This document shows, one piece after another, positions 1 through 10,607 of a DNA stretch of 64,000 nt. The stretch lies in NCBI RefSeq assembly GCF_021869535.1, contig NW_026262648.1, forward strand, positions 1,860,001 to 1,924,000, in the 5' to 3' direction. This stretch comes from Mytilus californianus. Lineage: Eukaryota > Mollusca > Bivalvia > Mytilida > Mytilidae. Numbering within the stretch: position 1 is the first letter of the stretch; the number at the start of each line of letters is the position of its first letter. The notes beneath the pieces were generated by a model, which ran no database searches, had not been told where the DNA came from, and was given only the letters and a program-made list of their open reading frames with translations. Position numbers and translations under genes: made by a program.

Positions 1-74
1 CCAAACGACTTATATGTCGTTTTGGCATCAACACTGAAACGACATATATGTCGCTTTGGCATTAAGAGGGTTAA
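1..74. mobile_element. Right end of a TTAA-ended element with palindromic repeat units
   Basis: Two units of about 35-40 bases, each an imperfect palindrome around ACGAC...ATATAT...GTCG, are followed by GAGGG and a TTAA at 71-74. The end GGG-TTAA matches the element at 58288-58548. CCC ends with TTAA target duplication are typical of piggyBac-type elements, so a non-autonomous member is plausible. The left end is outside the window. Confidence 0.45.
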
Positions 75-809
75 TGAAGAAAATGTTTTTAAAAACGCAT
101 CCTGTTCTGTTTCAAATGGTTGACTGAGTTGGACTGCTTTACTGAACATGCTGAATAAACAACATTAAAGGGAAGCTTCGAGCAAAAAATGAAAACAAAA
201 ATTTGATCTTCAGTCTGTTTAATTATGCATTATGTTCATAAATATAAACGTTTTAAAAAATCGAAAGTAATAGAGTGAAGATGAAACGGCAGTCTCATTT
301 AAGTATGCATGTGTTTTCGGTAAAATGCAATATAATGCACATTCCTTAATCTGTCATTCAATTGATTAGTATTGTTTTGTTGTACAAGACTGTCATCAAA
401 TTAATTAATATGCATGCTGTCGTTAAGAAAGCTTTACGTGATCAAAACATTGCCCTGAAACGGGACAATTTCAGTAAAAAATCACACAAACAGTAAATTG
501 TTATTCAATCTTGAATCACAATATGTTAACTTAAATAATTGAAGAATTACTAAGATATAAAGTCAAGATGTTTATTTTTTCAAAAAATAACGTTATTTAT
601 TTGACATTACATAACGTCATAATGGTGTTCACGTCACGTTCTTAGGAAGTTTCGCGCTTTTCAATTAGCTAACGTCAAGCACTTTGCAGTGGTTGAAAGA
701 AAACGTTCAGTTTTTGCAAAACAGCACTATACTTTACAAAATTTCATGTCAGTTTTACATATTTTCGGTTGGTTATCTTAAATCAAATCAAATATTTTAT
801 TGGATAAAG
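75..809. other. No gene recognised
   Basis: AT-rich sequence. I see no exon with splice sites and no clear repeat. Confidence 0.5.

Positions 810-810
<1 letters not shown>

Positions 811-850
<40 letters not shown>
811..850. repeat. (AC)5(AT)15 microsatellite
   Basis: A compound dinucleotide repeat; the open frame across it is an artefact. Confidence 0.97.
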
Positions 851-857
<7 letters not shown>

Positions 858-924
858 GACGTTCCGTAATCCAAGTGTACAACATAGATTCCCGTTTGAA
901 TGGTTTTACACTAGTAATTTTTTA

Positions 925-1065
925 CGGCCCTTTATAGCTTACTGTTCGGTGTGAGCCAAGGCTCCGTGTTAAAGACCGTACTGTGACCTATAATGGTTTA
1001 CTTTTATAAATTTTGACTTGGATGGAGAGTTGTCTCATTGGCACTCATACCACATCTTCTTATAT
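925..1065 (+). repeat. Dispersed Mytilus-type repeat, copy 1
   Basis: The segment ends with the GTTGTCTCATTGGCACTCAT / ACCACATCTTC block that I remember as very common in mussel sequences. It shares that block and the preceding GACTTGGA-like lead with the copy at 1213-1312, which shows the repeat within the window itself. Confidence 0.7.
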
Positions 1066-1212
1066 CTATGACAAAAAATGTAAACAAAACATAATGCATA
1101 ATAAGAGAAAATTAATTATATGCTGTAAATATAACTACAAGTATATTTTTTGTACGGTACTTCCATTACTTATGCTAGCCTAACTGACACAAAGCATAGT
1201 TTTTAACTTCAA

Positions 1213-1312
1213 ATTGGGTTTTTCTCATTGTTGAAGGCCGTTCGATTGCTTGTAATTGTTTACATCCACTTGGATAGTTGTCTCATTGGCAATCATACCA
1301 CACCTCCTTTTT
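1213..1312 (+). repeat. Dispersed Mytilus-type repeat, copy 2
   Basis: It contains TTGTTGAAGGCCGT and then GTTGTCTCATTGGCAATCAT and ACCACAC, in the same order and strand as copy 1, followed by a T-rich end. Confidence 0.7.
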
Positions 1313-1540
1313 TATATTCAAAGGCTTATCTCATATTTTTACAAATTCGGTTGGCATCAGTCAACTTATTTTGATTAATTAAATATAATTTAAATTTGGA
1401 TGAAACGCGTCTCCTGAGTGGCTGCCAATGTTTGTCTATCAGCTCATAGACATAATTTTGTCATGTGACCGTGATGACCGTGATGTCATCAACGTGATTT
1501 ACTCCGGCTTAAAATGGAAATTAGAATTAAATTATAAGTT

Positions 1541-1681
1541 ATGACTAATATTTTTTCTGTCTATTCGAAATAACATGAAAAATGTGGTGCACACTTTAAA
1601 ATAACCCGCTACGCTGGTTATTCGGTGTGTTCCACATTTTTGATGTTATTTCTTCATAGACAGAAAACATATTACAGTCAT
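1541..1681. mobile_element. 141-bp near-perfect hairpin element
   Basis: Two arms of about 68 bases are inverted copies of each other (ATGACT... to ...AGTCAT), with a centre near AACCCGC-TACG-CTGGTT. Arms carry shared blocks such as TTTCTGTCTAT and AAATGTGG. No coding content. It is a foldback or miniature inverted-repeat element. Confidence 0.8.
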
Positions 1682-2090
1682 TCCTTAAATGTTACTGATT
1701 TCATAACATCATCTTTAACCAATTTTTGAAAACTTAAATTCTCCCGAAGGTTTTTATATAGGGGACATTATAAAAGGAAGTGCACACCATATTCTGCTTT
1801 ATCTCCGCAAAATTTGCAGAAACTTTAAGTTGCTAAAGTTATTGGTAAACTGTATCACCCCGTTTCAATAGCAAGTGATTGTGCACTTATTCTTATTTTT
1901 GTGAGAAGTGATCGCTCATATTTTGGAATATCAAAGCATAGTAAAGCTTTTAAGTCAAACGATGAGCAAGTTTTACAATACAATCTGAATTTAACAGTGT
2001 TGTGTTATTAGATTTAATGTGCTCAAATTGATATAATATTTAATAATTTATAAAAGTTTTTAAATGACTCTCCAAACGCAGTATATAACT

Positions 2091-2415
2091 AGGGAGCTAC
2101 CATTTGTGATTTTTGTGGTGGTGGTAGTGGTGGTGATGATGGGGGTGGGGTTTGGTGCTATTATGAAAAATCTTGTCCTGAATTTTTTAAGTTGTAATCT
2201 CTGTTCTGCCTTTTTTATTTTTTCACTCTATTTGGTCCTGCCTTTTTTGTATTAGTTTATCCTGACTTTTTTTTACATAAATTGTCATCCTACCTTCCTT
2301 TTTTTTACCAAGTTGCTCATCCTGCCTTTTTTTAACTCAAAACTCCTGTCCTGCTTTTTTTTCAAATTTCACCCCCCCCCCCCCCCAGCCAATAAATATC
2401 AAAGGGTAGCTCCCT
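2091..2415. mobile_element. 325-bp terminal-inverted-repeat element with low-complexity core
   Basis: The ends AGGGAGCTACC and GGTAGCTCCCT are exact inverted copies, and similarity continues inward (TTTG...ATTT). The flanks TATAACT and TATAACC may be an imperfect target duplication. The core contains GTGG-type repeats, repeated TCCTGCCTTTTTT blocks and a run of 15 C (2372-2386). Confidence 0.75.
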
Positions 2416-2543
2416 TATAACCTATACAATACACGTTTCTTTTGTTTTAATTGTGTTTTCTATGTACATGCACCTGTATATGTATTTCCATAGCACGCTT
2501 ATATTAAAATCTGAACTGTCAAAATAAGATTTTTTACATTATT

Positions 2544-2605
2544 GGTTTAGGGGCCAGCTGCGTTGGAGACCCATTGGTTGCCTTGTGGTGTTTTCTGCCA
2601 CACCT
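2544..2605 (+). repeat. Fragment of a dispersed Mytilus-type repeat
   Basis: GTTTAGGGGCCAGCTG followed by GAGACCCATTGGTTGCCTT resembles the middle of the same remembered repeat family as 34715-34945 and, inverted, 52795-52905. Confidence 0.5.
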
Positions 2606-2854
2606 CAAAAGGCCAACATTTTATTGGCTTAACTATGATGCAATTAATTTTAAGCCTTGATTTCTTAACAAAGACCCATATAAGATTAATGGTGTTTACA
2701 CATGCACACAAGCACAAGCATGCAAAATTTATATCCTTTACTTTAATAGAAATGTTTAAAGATGCCAAAAATATGTCAATGCTGTGAAATGTTTTGCTAT
2801 ATATACTGTAAAATGTATCTGTCTCCGGAAATATCCTCCCCCAGTGAAACATTG

Positions 2855-2969
2855 CAGAGGCGGATTAAGGGGTTGATTATATAAGAAATCACTGAAGCAT
2901 GACTGGAGCGGGGCCCCTTCTTAGGCAGTCAGTGGGCCCCACTTATGAAAATTTCTGGATCCGCCACTG
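2855..2969. mobile_element. 115-bp inverted-repeat element with 5-bp target duplication
   Basis: The ends CAGAGGCGGATTAAG and CTGGATCCGCCACTG are inverted copies with three mismatches. The flanks are both CATTG (2850-2854 and 2970-2974). The core has a GGGGCCCC stretch. No coding capacity. Confidence 0.8.
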
Positions 2970-2974
2970 CATTG

Positions 2975-3418
2975 TAATCATCTTGTTCCCTTTTCTTTGT
3001 AGACGATGGTTGCACCGACGCTAGTGTCATCACATGAAATATTTCTTGTGTTTATTATGGTTATTATTTTCTATGTTATACATGTATTCATATCATATTT
3101 TTATATGCCATATTTATTATCATATCACATTGACGCTTGACGAATGACAAATCCAAATCGAGCACACCTTTTTACCTGCATGATTTCTAGTTACCGCCAA
3201 AAATGTGGATGGGTTGCGCTACTAGCTATATATTTACATGTTTGTTTATTTTTCTGTTTCTTTGTTTTTAGGTTCGGTTCTAATATTTTCGTTAATAACT
3301 GCTTAATTTCTTTGATTAACACTGTTCGGTGGTATATTTATACTATTTGTAACTATCATTATACATATATATATTTACAGAACAAATAATAAGAGGGCCC
3401 TTCCGAATTTATATAGCT
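2975..3418. other. No gene recognised
   Basis: AT-rich sequence without a supported exon or repeat. Confidence 0.5.
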
Positions 3419-5920
3419 ATATCAGTTGGAAAGCAAGTCCTTGGAAACGTCCGTTGTTGTCAAGCTCTATCAGCAACAATAGCAGGGGGAATTAATTAGG
3501 TGGCGCTACAGTCGTCCGTGACGTCAAAAAGTCCGCCAAATCAATCGGCTAAAAGATTGACGTTTAAAGTATTTATTTCAACTTGTCATGCTTTTATTAT
3601 AATTGAATTTTAAAATTTGAAGGTTTTGCGACCAATATAGATTAAATAAGTCATACAAACATTATCAAAAATAGCTTGTTATTGCTATTATTTTATCCTG
3701 TCCGTTCTAAAAAATTTCAGCCATCTTTTTTGTTCGCCAAAAACATCGATTTTTCATAACTTGACGTTTGCGTATCCAAATACGGAAGAGAACGGTAATA
3801 ATCTTAAATGAATCCGGGGAAACTATTTCAAATTTCTACACAATTTTGAAGCCATCATTTTTTACTATTATACATCAATTTTGGTGACCACCAGTCATGT
3901 CAATTTGTACCTGGTTCTGGCTGCGTTTCTACTTCAAAACAGTAAAGTTCAACTTCTTTTCATTGTACCTGTTTCCAAAGTACTCTAAAATACTGATTTT
4001 ATTATAGATATGAATGAAATTGTGATTAAAAATTGTTGTTTTTCACAATTCCGTACGATACCTCCATTTTAAAGTAATTAAAACCCTTTTTGATCCCCTA
4101 CACAAATTGACGGTGACATTGTTTTCTTTTTCAACATACGTCATATAACGTTTACAAAATATGTGTCAGGGTCATGTGCATAGTGAAAATTTACACATTG
4201 GACAAGTGAAACAACAAACAAAGTTCTTCTTTATGGCGTTTGAAACTATAGTATAGGTCTATGAAAATTTCATTTATACTGGATGCAAATATGACAAATT
4301 AATGATGGCCTACTGTATATATAAACAAAAGCACAAAAATAGCAATAGAAAATGCATTGCAAAGAAAATTTCTGAAGGAAAAAACATATGAAAAAAGGAA
4401 ATGAAGGTCAGTTAATTATATTTATATTTTATAAGTTAAAAACCTTGCTTATTAATTATCTCTTTGCTAAGTAAGCTACATTAATAAGAGCAAACACTAG
4501 CTTTTCAAGTCAAACAAGAAATTATTCATAGAGATGAATTCTCTTACAAAATTGAATTTATTCAAATGGCAAGTTCTTGTCAAATTTAATCATCATTGAT
4601 CATTATTAAAGTAAAATGCACAAGATTTGTCATACCAACTTTCATTTCTGAGATTAATATCCAATTATTCAGATAAAATATACAATACTTTGTTAATAAA
4701 TATGTAAAGCAGCAGATACAGCAACCTGAAGAGATTGAGAAGAAGCCCCATTTTTTTTCAAATAGTTTACTTTCATAATCTATAAAACACCCTGAGAAAT
4801 TGAACAAAGGCTACTGTGCTAGCTAATCTAATAGTTGAATTTTACAATAATAATGATTTTAAAATTCAAAATTATGTCACTTTCACTTATAATTTTAAGC
4901 ATTTTTTTTTTACAGAATTTTTGTCATTTTTTTGGTAAACTTTTCCTTTTTCTGTAGGATATTTTCTAGGCTGTACTGTACTGTTCAACTGAGAAACATA
5001 GGCTTGAGTTAAAAGACTTTTTTACTTTGAAGAAACTAAATTTTGACTCTTGGTCCAACTTTATTAAAATATAAAATATATAAAATGGTCAGTACTATTT
5101 TTTTTCAGAAAGATTATTTAAATTGTATACAGTATGTTTTATTGCATTAAACATTGTTAGAAGTAGTTAAAAAAATCCATTAGGAGTGATCCCATATCCC
5201 ATTATAAAAATTGCAAACTGAAAGTAAATGTCATCAGCCAGAGCTAATTTATATCAGTTCAGCTAGGTTTCTAGATCTAATTTTTACCATTTTTTTGTCT
5301 TTTAATTTTTACCTGTAATCCTTCTCTGAAAAGTAGGGAAGTATCTCTTCTAAATATTATAATAACATAGTTGTTAATCGACTTTCTTTTATTTTCTTCT
5401 TGATTTTTGTAAAATAAACTCCTTTTATTCATTTTGGTGTTTTTTTATTTTTGACTGGTGGTATCAAGGGGAGATAACCACTTGCACAAATCGGCAAAAA
5501 ACCACCGCTTCGTGTTGAACATAACTTGCGTATCCAAAACTGTATTGCCTAGATATTCATATCGAGTGTTTGTCTTAATGAGATGCTTTATTAAATTTAA
5601 ATTCAGCCCATCATTTTTAGTTTCCTCGAAAATATTTAGATTTTTCGATCAGCTCAGCATGGACAATTTTCACACAAACTTCAAGTTTGAAGATAAAATA
5701 AAGAATAAAGGACTTTGATTTGATGTGTAAGTTTTGACGAGTTAAAACTATGTATATTCAAGATTATTTTTATCAATAAGTTTTTACCATGACAGTGGTA
5801 TTTTAGTGAGTAAAAGTGAGGTTTGTCTCATCTGTAGTTTTACTGAATTTTCACGGTCACGTGACTCTATTGTTGCTGATAGACTTGGGGTCAAACCGTG
5901 ACCTGCTTTCCAACTGATAT
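3419..5920. mobile_element. 2.5-kb element bounded by inverted repeats of about 55-65 bp
   Basis: The left arm (3419-3482) and right arm (5867-5920) share ATATCAGTTGGAAAGCA and CTATCAGCAACAATAG in inverted order. The inside is AT-rich; the only longer open stretch (5458-5718, plus strand) shows no recognisable domain. No transposase was found, so it may be non-autonomous or the arms may be two separate inverted insertions. Confidence 0.5.
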
Positions 5921-6266
5921 GGGGAAATATAACTCACGAAACATCCTTTTAGATCTTTGTCCACCGAACAGTACAAGTGCGAGGGGAAAATCGTGATGAA
6001 CGATGTAATGTCTCCAATGATAAACAAAAAAAACCCCACATTTTGCACCTAAAAATCTTCTAATAATCAAATTTGTTATATTCTGGGGCGGACAAGAAGC
6101 AAGAAAACGACCGGTGTTTACGTTTGATACCGGAAGCATACCTATGACGTCAACTAGTTTATGTGCCAAAGAAGATGACATCATTTCGAGGAATTTTCTT
6201 AAAATGAATATTTTACAACAAAAAGATGAATAAAATTGAATAATTTATTTATTTTGCATTAGAATT

Positions 6267-6366
6267 GAGATAACTGTGTTGTATTTGAAGCTTTGCAAAC
6301 GTCCATCGGTAGTTTTATTGTCGCAAATATCCGTTTACCTGTCTCCGCGTACAATACAGTTATCTC
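6267..6366. mobile_element. 100-bp hairpin-ended element
   Basis: The ends GAGATAACTGTGTTGTAT and its inverted copy ACAATACAGTTATCTC (one mismatch) bound exactly 100 bases. No coding content. Confidence 0.7.
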
Positions 6367-8064
6367 TTAAATATCCGATTCTTAAAGAACAAATTTGATA
6401 CAATAAATCATTTAACAACTATTAAGGAAAAGTTGAATAAACAAATGGGAACACATTGAAAATAAAAAAAAAATCATGGTTCTATCAATTCACTTATTTG
6501 TCACGTGATCCATGTGCTCTGTATTGATTGCGTATCAATGTCACGATTCTGTAAACTTCTGAAACAAACTCAAAAGGTTGTTAGCTTGCGATGTAGTATA
6601 TATGCACTGGTTCAATAATTTCGATAACATTAGAATTATAAGAAACTTGTTTCATATGACTTTATTTAGAGACCACAGTTGCAGTTAGTAGAGCTCATAT
6701 TTTTGGCAGTTTAAACTTACTAAATAAGCGTAATGTAAATTTTTAAAATAAAGAGAAGTAACAAACTTAGTATAGTGTCCGGCTGGTACCGTGTTTGTAC
6801 GAGCAAATTGCTCTGGTTTTGCGAGTGTTACCGGTTTTTTTCGTGTGAATATGACGCGAAAGCGAAGCTTAAAATAAATATAAGAGGTAGTTTAGTATAA
6901 TGGATAAATGTATATTACCACACATTATTTGTAGTTTTGTAAGTATTATATATCCTTAGAATGTTTTTATTTCCAAAATGTGATATAAAGCCATTTTAAT
7001 ACACAAACGAAAGTAAAAATATCAAAGAAAATGCGGCCATCTATATATACTTACATTAATAGACATTTTATAGAAATACTTGTATTTGGATAAATAAGGT
7101 CATTCTGAGATTAAATATGTTTGCGTGAATTTTTCGAGTACTAGTATATGAATGCTTCTATTGACCTTTTCCCGAAATAATACAGTGTATAATACACTTT
7201 CAGAGATTCAAAGAATCGTAATTTTACAACTTCGATTTTAAGGTCAAATGTCCAACACAAAGGACACTTACTTGAAAGTCAAAACAAAAGAATTTGCAAA
7301 TATAAAATATCAAACTGAAATTAAGAATAGCACAATGTCTTTTCAAGTATCGTTATTCTGAGATTTTATTTATCATTTATATGTCAAAAGTATGCAGAGT
7401 GTTGTAGAGGTTTCTTTTTATGATGCCAGTTAACGCGTTCTGGAAGAATTCCAAAGAATTTAAGACAAATACAAATAAGAACTTTGACGAGAGGTGCCCG
7501 GTTAGTCCATATTTTAAAAAAGTCGTTACATTTTTTTCATCTATTTTCTCTTTACAAGAGGTTAATATTATAGGCAAAACATGTTTTATTACCGTTCTTT
7601 TTCTAACTTTGACATCACGATTGCATGATGCTTCAGGGATTTTTCTGCAAAATCTTAAAAATCATCATTGCTGTTTTTTTCTACTGACAATTAAATGGCA
7701 ATAAATTGAAAGCCTGTCCCGCGAATATATTTTTGTCAACGCAGCACCATACATCTCAAATATAAAGTTGAGGTACGAGTACTGTTGTGAGTCACACAAG
7801 GGATGACATTCAGAACAATGAAAATCTACGAAACCTTCAATACTGTAATTAAATTTTGAAGCATTTTTGTTATATTCTTGTCTATTAAATTCCAAAAGAA
7901 ACTAATAGTTCCACAAAACTTCCACAAAAAATGTATTAATCTATTATGATTCTTGTACATTTATCAATCTAAAAATGACATTAAAGTGAAAATATTTTAA
8001 AAATATAAAATCTCAAAAATGTGCCAAATACAGCCCTTACAATTCCTAGTCCATTGCTTTTCTA
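6367..8064. other. No gene recognised (3' flank of the 172-aa gene)
   Basis: The open stretches at 7377-7704 and 7665-7895 lack splice or domain support; the latter overlaps the likely 3' untranslated region of the minus-strand gene. Confidence 0.5.
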
Positions 8065-8537
8065 CTAACCCTTTGATTTATTGGGTATTAATTCATACTT
8101 TCTGATGTACTTCTTTTCCTCTGCATTGAAGTGGGGATACAAATCTTTCCTTATTTCTTCCTTTTCTTCCTCTGAAACTGCATTTATAAGAAAGTCGTGA
8201 GTTAAAATTGTTGTTTCCTCCATTCGGTACCCCTTTCCATACTTGAGAACGAGATTGTCTCGGTCATAACTGTACCAATATGAAATCTTGCCTTGTTCTA
8301 TGCCACATCCATTTGTATGGATCTCAGAAAGTTGCTCGTTTTCTTCTCCTTTGCTCTTAATGAACACGACGTGGTCTCTTTCAATTTGAACGGAAAGCCT
8401 ATAAACTCCCTCTTCATTTTCCACTGAGATTAAGAAAGGGATATTGGTGTCTTTGTTGAAAACTAAGATCCCTTGTCCGTTCACTGGAAACTGTTTTTCC
8501 CAGGTTGGCGTGTCATACTCTCTCCGGGCTTGTTTCA
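8065..8537 (-). CDS. Unknown 172-aa gene, exon 2
   Basis: This is the longest clean open stretch in the window. It encodes most of the protein and ends P-N-K-S-K-G before TAG. An AATAAA lies inside the last codons; no other clear poly(A) signal was seen shortly downstream. Confidence 0.82.
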
Positions 8538-9389
8538 CTACAATGTTAGTAGAATACTATTTATTTGAACATTCCAGTTTGTTTTAGACATTAACCCATC
8601 TTTTAATTTTTATTTTTTTTCAAACTTCATGACTATTAGTCTATTTTTAACAAATTTAGTATAATTCTGTCATTTGCATTCATTTTTAATATAGACAACT
8701 CTGTAAAGTCAAAGTTTGTTTTTTTTATTATAGTCAGAATACAATTATTGTTTTTTTCTTCAGACTATTTGAACACTGGATTGGATTTTTACTGTCATTT
8801 TAACGGCATAAAAATTTGATGATGGTTGTCATTTTAATTTCGATAAAATGTCATATTTAAGATCTACAGTTTCTGCTTCCTTATTGTTATTTCAGTAGAT
8901 GTAGAGATATTTTTAATATGAGCTACTTAGCTTAACTGCACTAGTTTCGTCAAGAAAAGCAGTTTTGAGCAAATATTTCTCGACACGTACAAGTGGTTAT
9001 TACATTATAACATTATGACCCCCAGTCTATTGCTTGAGTTATATCTCAAAGAATATATCTCCCTTATGCAAAGATCTGATTCCTTGCCGGGCTTTGGCCT
9101 CACTTTTTTTGTCTTGTTTGGTTTATACTTTTCATCATTTTTATAAGCTTTAGATTTTCAAACATTTTGGCCTCCGGCATCACGAAAGAGACATTGATTG
9201 TCGAAATTCGTATCTGGTGCAGAAAAATTGGTACCGTTTAATCTATTATAGCTTAAAAACAGATAAGCCACCCCATACTATTTTATTTTTGTTGTTGTTT
9301 GCAAACGCTTCGCAATCATTTCTATGCACACATACAAACCTACCTGGTTTGGGATTTTCATTAGCTGGTCGTTGTCGCTTAGCTGACAT
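8065..9389 (-). CDS. Two-exon gene for a 172-residue protein of unknown function
   Basis: Exon 1 (9344-9389) starts at ATG and encodes 15 residues (M-S-A-K-R-Q-R-P) plus one base. Exon 2 (8065-8537) completes a Val codon and runs to TAG. The 806-base intron has donor GTAGGT, a perfect TACTAAC branch site and acceptor TTGTAG, which fixes the model. The product has a short basic N-terminus, no signal peptide and no membrane helix. A middle part with alternating hydrophobic residues (V-Y-R-L-S-V-Q-I, V-V-F-I) and aromatics (Y-W-Y-S-Y) suggests beta strands, and the C-terminus is charged and helical. I do not recognise the family. It is probably an intracellular protein. Being intact, with clean splice sites, it is likely a real, possibly lineage-restricted gene. 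Confidence 0.8.
9111..9255 (+). repeat. Dispersed Mytilus-type repeat (CCTCCGGCATCAC family) inside an intron
   Basis: It contains GGCCTCCGGCATCAC, GACATTGATTGTCGAAATTC and ATCTGGTGCAGAAAAATTGG. Related copies in this window are 51110-51235 (plus) and 56695-56815 (minus). It lies in the single intron of the 172-residue gene. Confidence 0.65.
9344..9389 (-). CDS. Unknown 172-aa gene, exon 1
   Basis: ATG at 9389 with G at position -3 begins 15 codons. Exon 2's open frame otherwise begins only with GTG, so this start is preferred. TATA-like bases lie about 40 bases upstream (near 9423-9430), and a long CT microsatellite lies about 115 bases upstream. Either may belong to the promoter. Confidence 0.75.
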
Positions 9390-9500
9390 TTCCAAATAAC
9401 TTCAACACTATAAAGCTGCAATATATAGGGAAATGTAAATGTCACATGAATGATTAAAAAGATATATATGCCATTGGACGTTATGCGACATCTCTTTCTT

Positions 9501-9502
<2 letters not shown>

Positions 9503-9556
<54 letters not shown>
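9503..9556. repeat. (CT)27 microsatellite
   Basis: An uninterrupted CT run of 54 bases lies upstream of the 172-residue gene. Open frames through it on either strand are artefacts of the repeat. Confidence 0.98.
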
Positions 9557-9559
<3 letters not shown>

Positions 9560-9810
9560 CACACATATTTGTTCAAATAATTGTTTTTGTTTCATTAACC
9601 TGATTAACGTATTGCTCAAAGCAGTCAATATCAAACCATTTTGTATGTTACACTGAGACATTTACCAATGTGATGGCTGACAAAACAACTATCAGCACAA
9701 AGACAGTTCTACCAACCTACACAGTAAATTTGTAATAACTCAAAAAGAAAATGTTGAAAACATCAATAAAGGTAAGCGCAACTGCCACAGCTCACTAAAT
9801 GTTGTCAATA

Positions 9811-10030
9811 TGATATAATTCTATGCGACTGTCATACAAGTGAGAGGTTTAGCTAGCTAAATAACCAGGTTCATTTCACCATTTTCTACATAAGGAAATG
9901 CCTACACCAAGTCAGGAATATCACAGTTGTTTTCTATTTGTTTGTGTTTGAGCTTTTCATTTTTTGATAAGGGACTTTCCATTTTGAATTTTCCTTAGAG
10001 TTCGGCATTTTTGTTATTTTACTTTATGCC
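9811..10030 (+). repeat. Dispersed repeat, TTCTATGCGACTGTC family, copy 1
   Basis: It aligns through about 220 bases with 21683-21910 (shared blocks: ATAATTCTATGCGACTGTC, CAAGTGAGAG, CCAAGTCAGGAATAT, GGGACTTTCC), in the same strand. I recall this sequence as common in Mytilus. Confidence 0.8.
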
Positions 10031-10607
10031 TATCATTCTTTTTGTTGCCCCGTTTCTATTTATTTGGCAATTTACATACTAAAAGTTTAATTGGATAATA
10101 ATTTCATAATATGTATTGTCTATACTGGTTTCATTTCATTAACTTTATATTATTTAGTGTGATTTCATTTGGCATCCATCGTCATTGAGTCAATAAGCTA
10201 ATAGTAGCTGTGGTCTGCATCGCTGAATCCCCAGCAGAATTGTTCTCGCTAAATTTTGGTCCCGCGAGGTGAATGCGGAGGTTTTAATGCAACTTAGCTA
10301 ATTCATGACTTTTAAAATTATAAAAAAAAATAAAAAAAATGGGAATCATTAGAGGTGTACGAAGACGAGTGATGACTATTTGTATGGTTCGGGTAAAAGT
10401 AAAGAAAATGGGCGACTCACGAATGATTTATCTTATAGATAGGAAGACAATGCAGATAATGCAGATAATAGGTGTAGCGATGAGGACTTTAGGGTCACGG
10501 ACAATCCAATAAAAAGTATGCGTACATCGAAACCTTGTATTTTTATTAATGAAGTAAATGACAAAAAAGATACAATATAACAAAATCAAATCCAATATAT
10601 TACATAG

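Noticed and set aside
684..869. Open frame ending in Y-I repeats
   Set aside because: It runs through the AC/AT microsatellite and has no other support.
9278..9661. 127-codon minus-strand open frame rich in R-E repeats
   Set aside because: Its core is the CT microsatellite; only the 9344-9389 part is used, in another frame, as exon 1 of the 172-residue gene.
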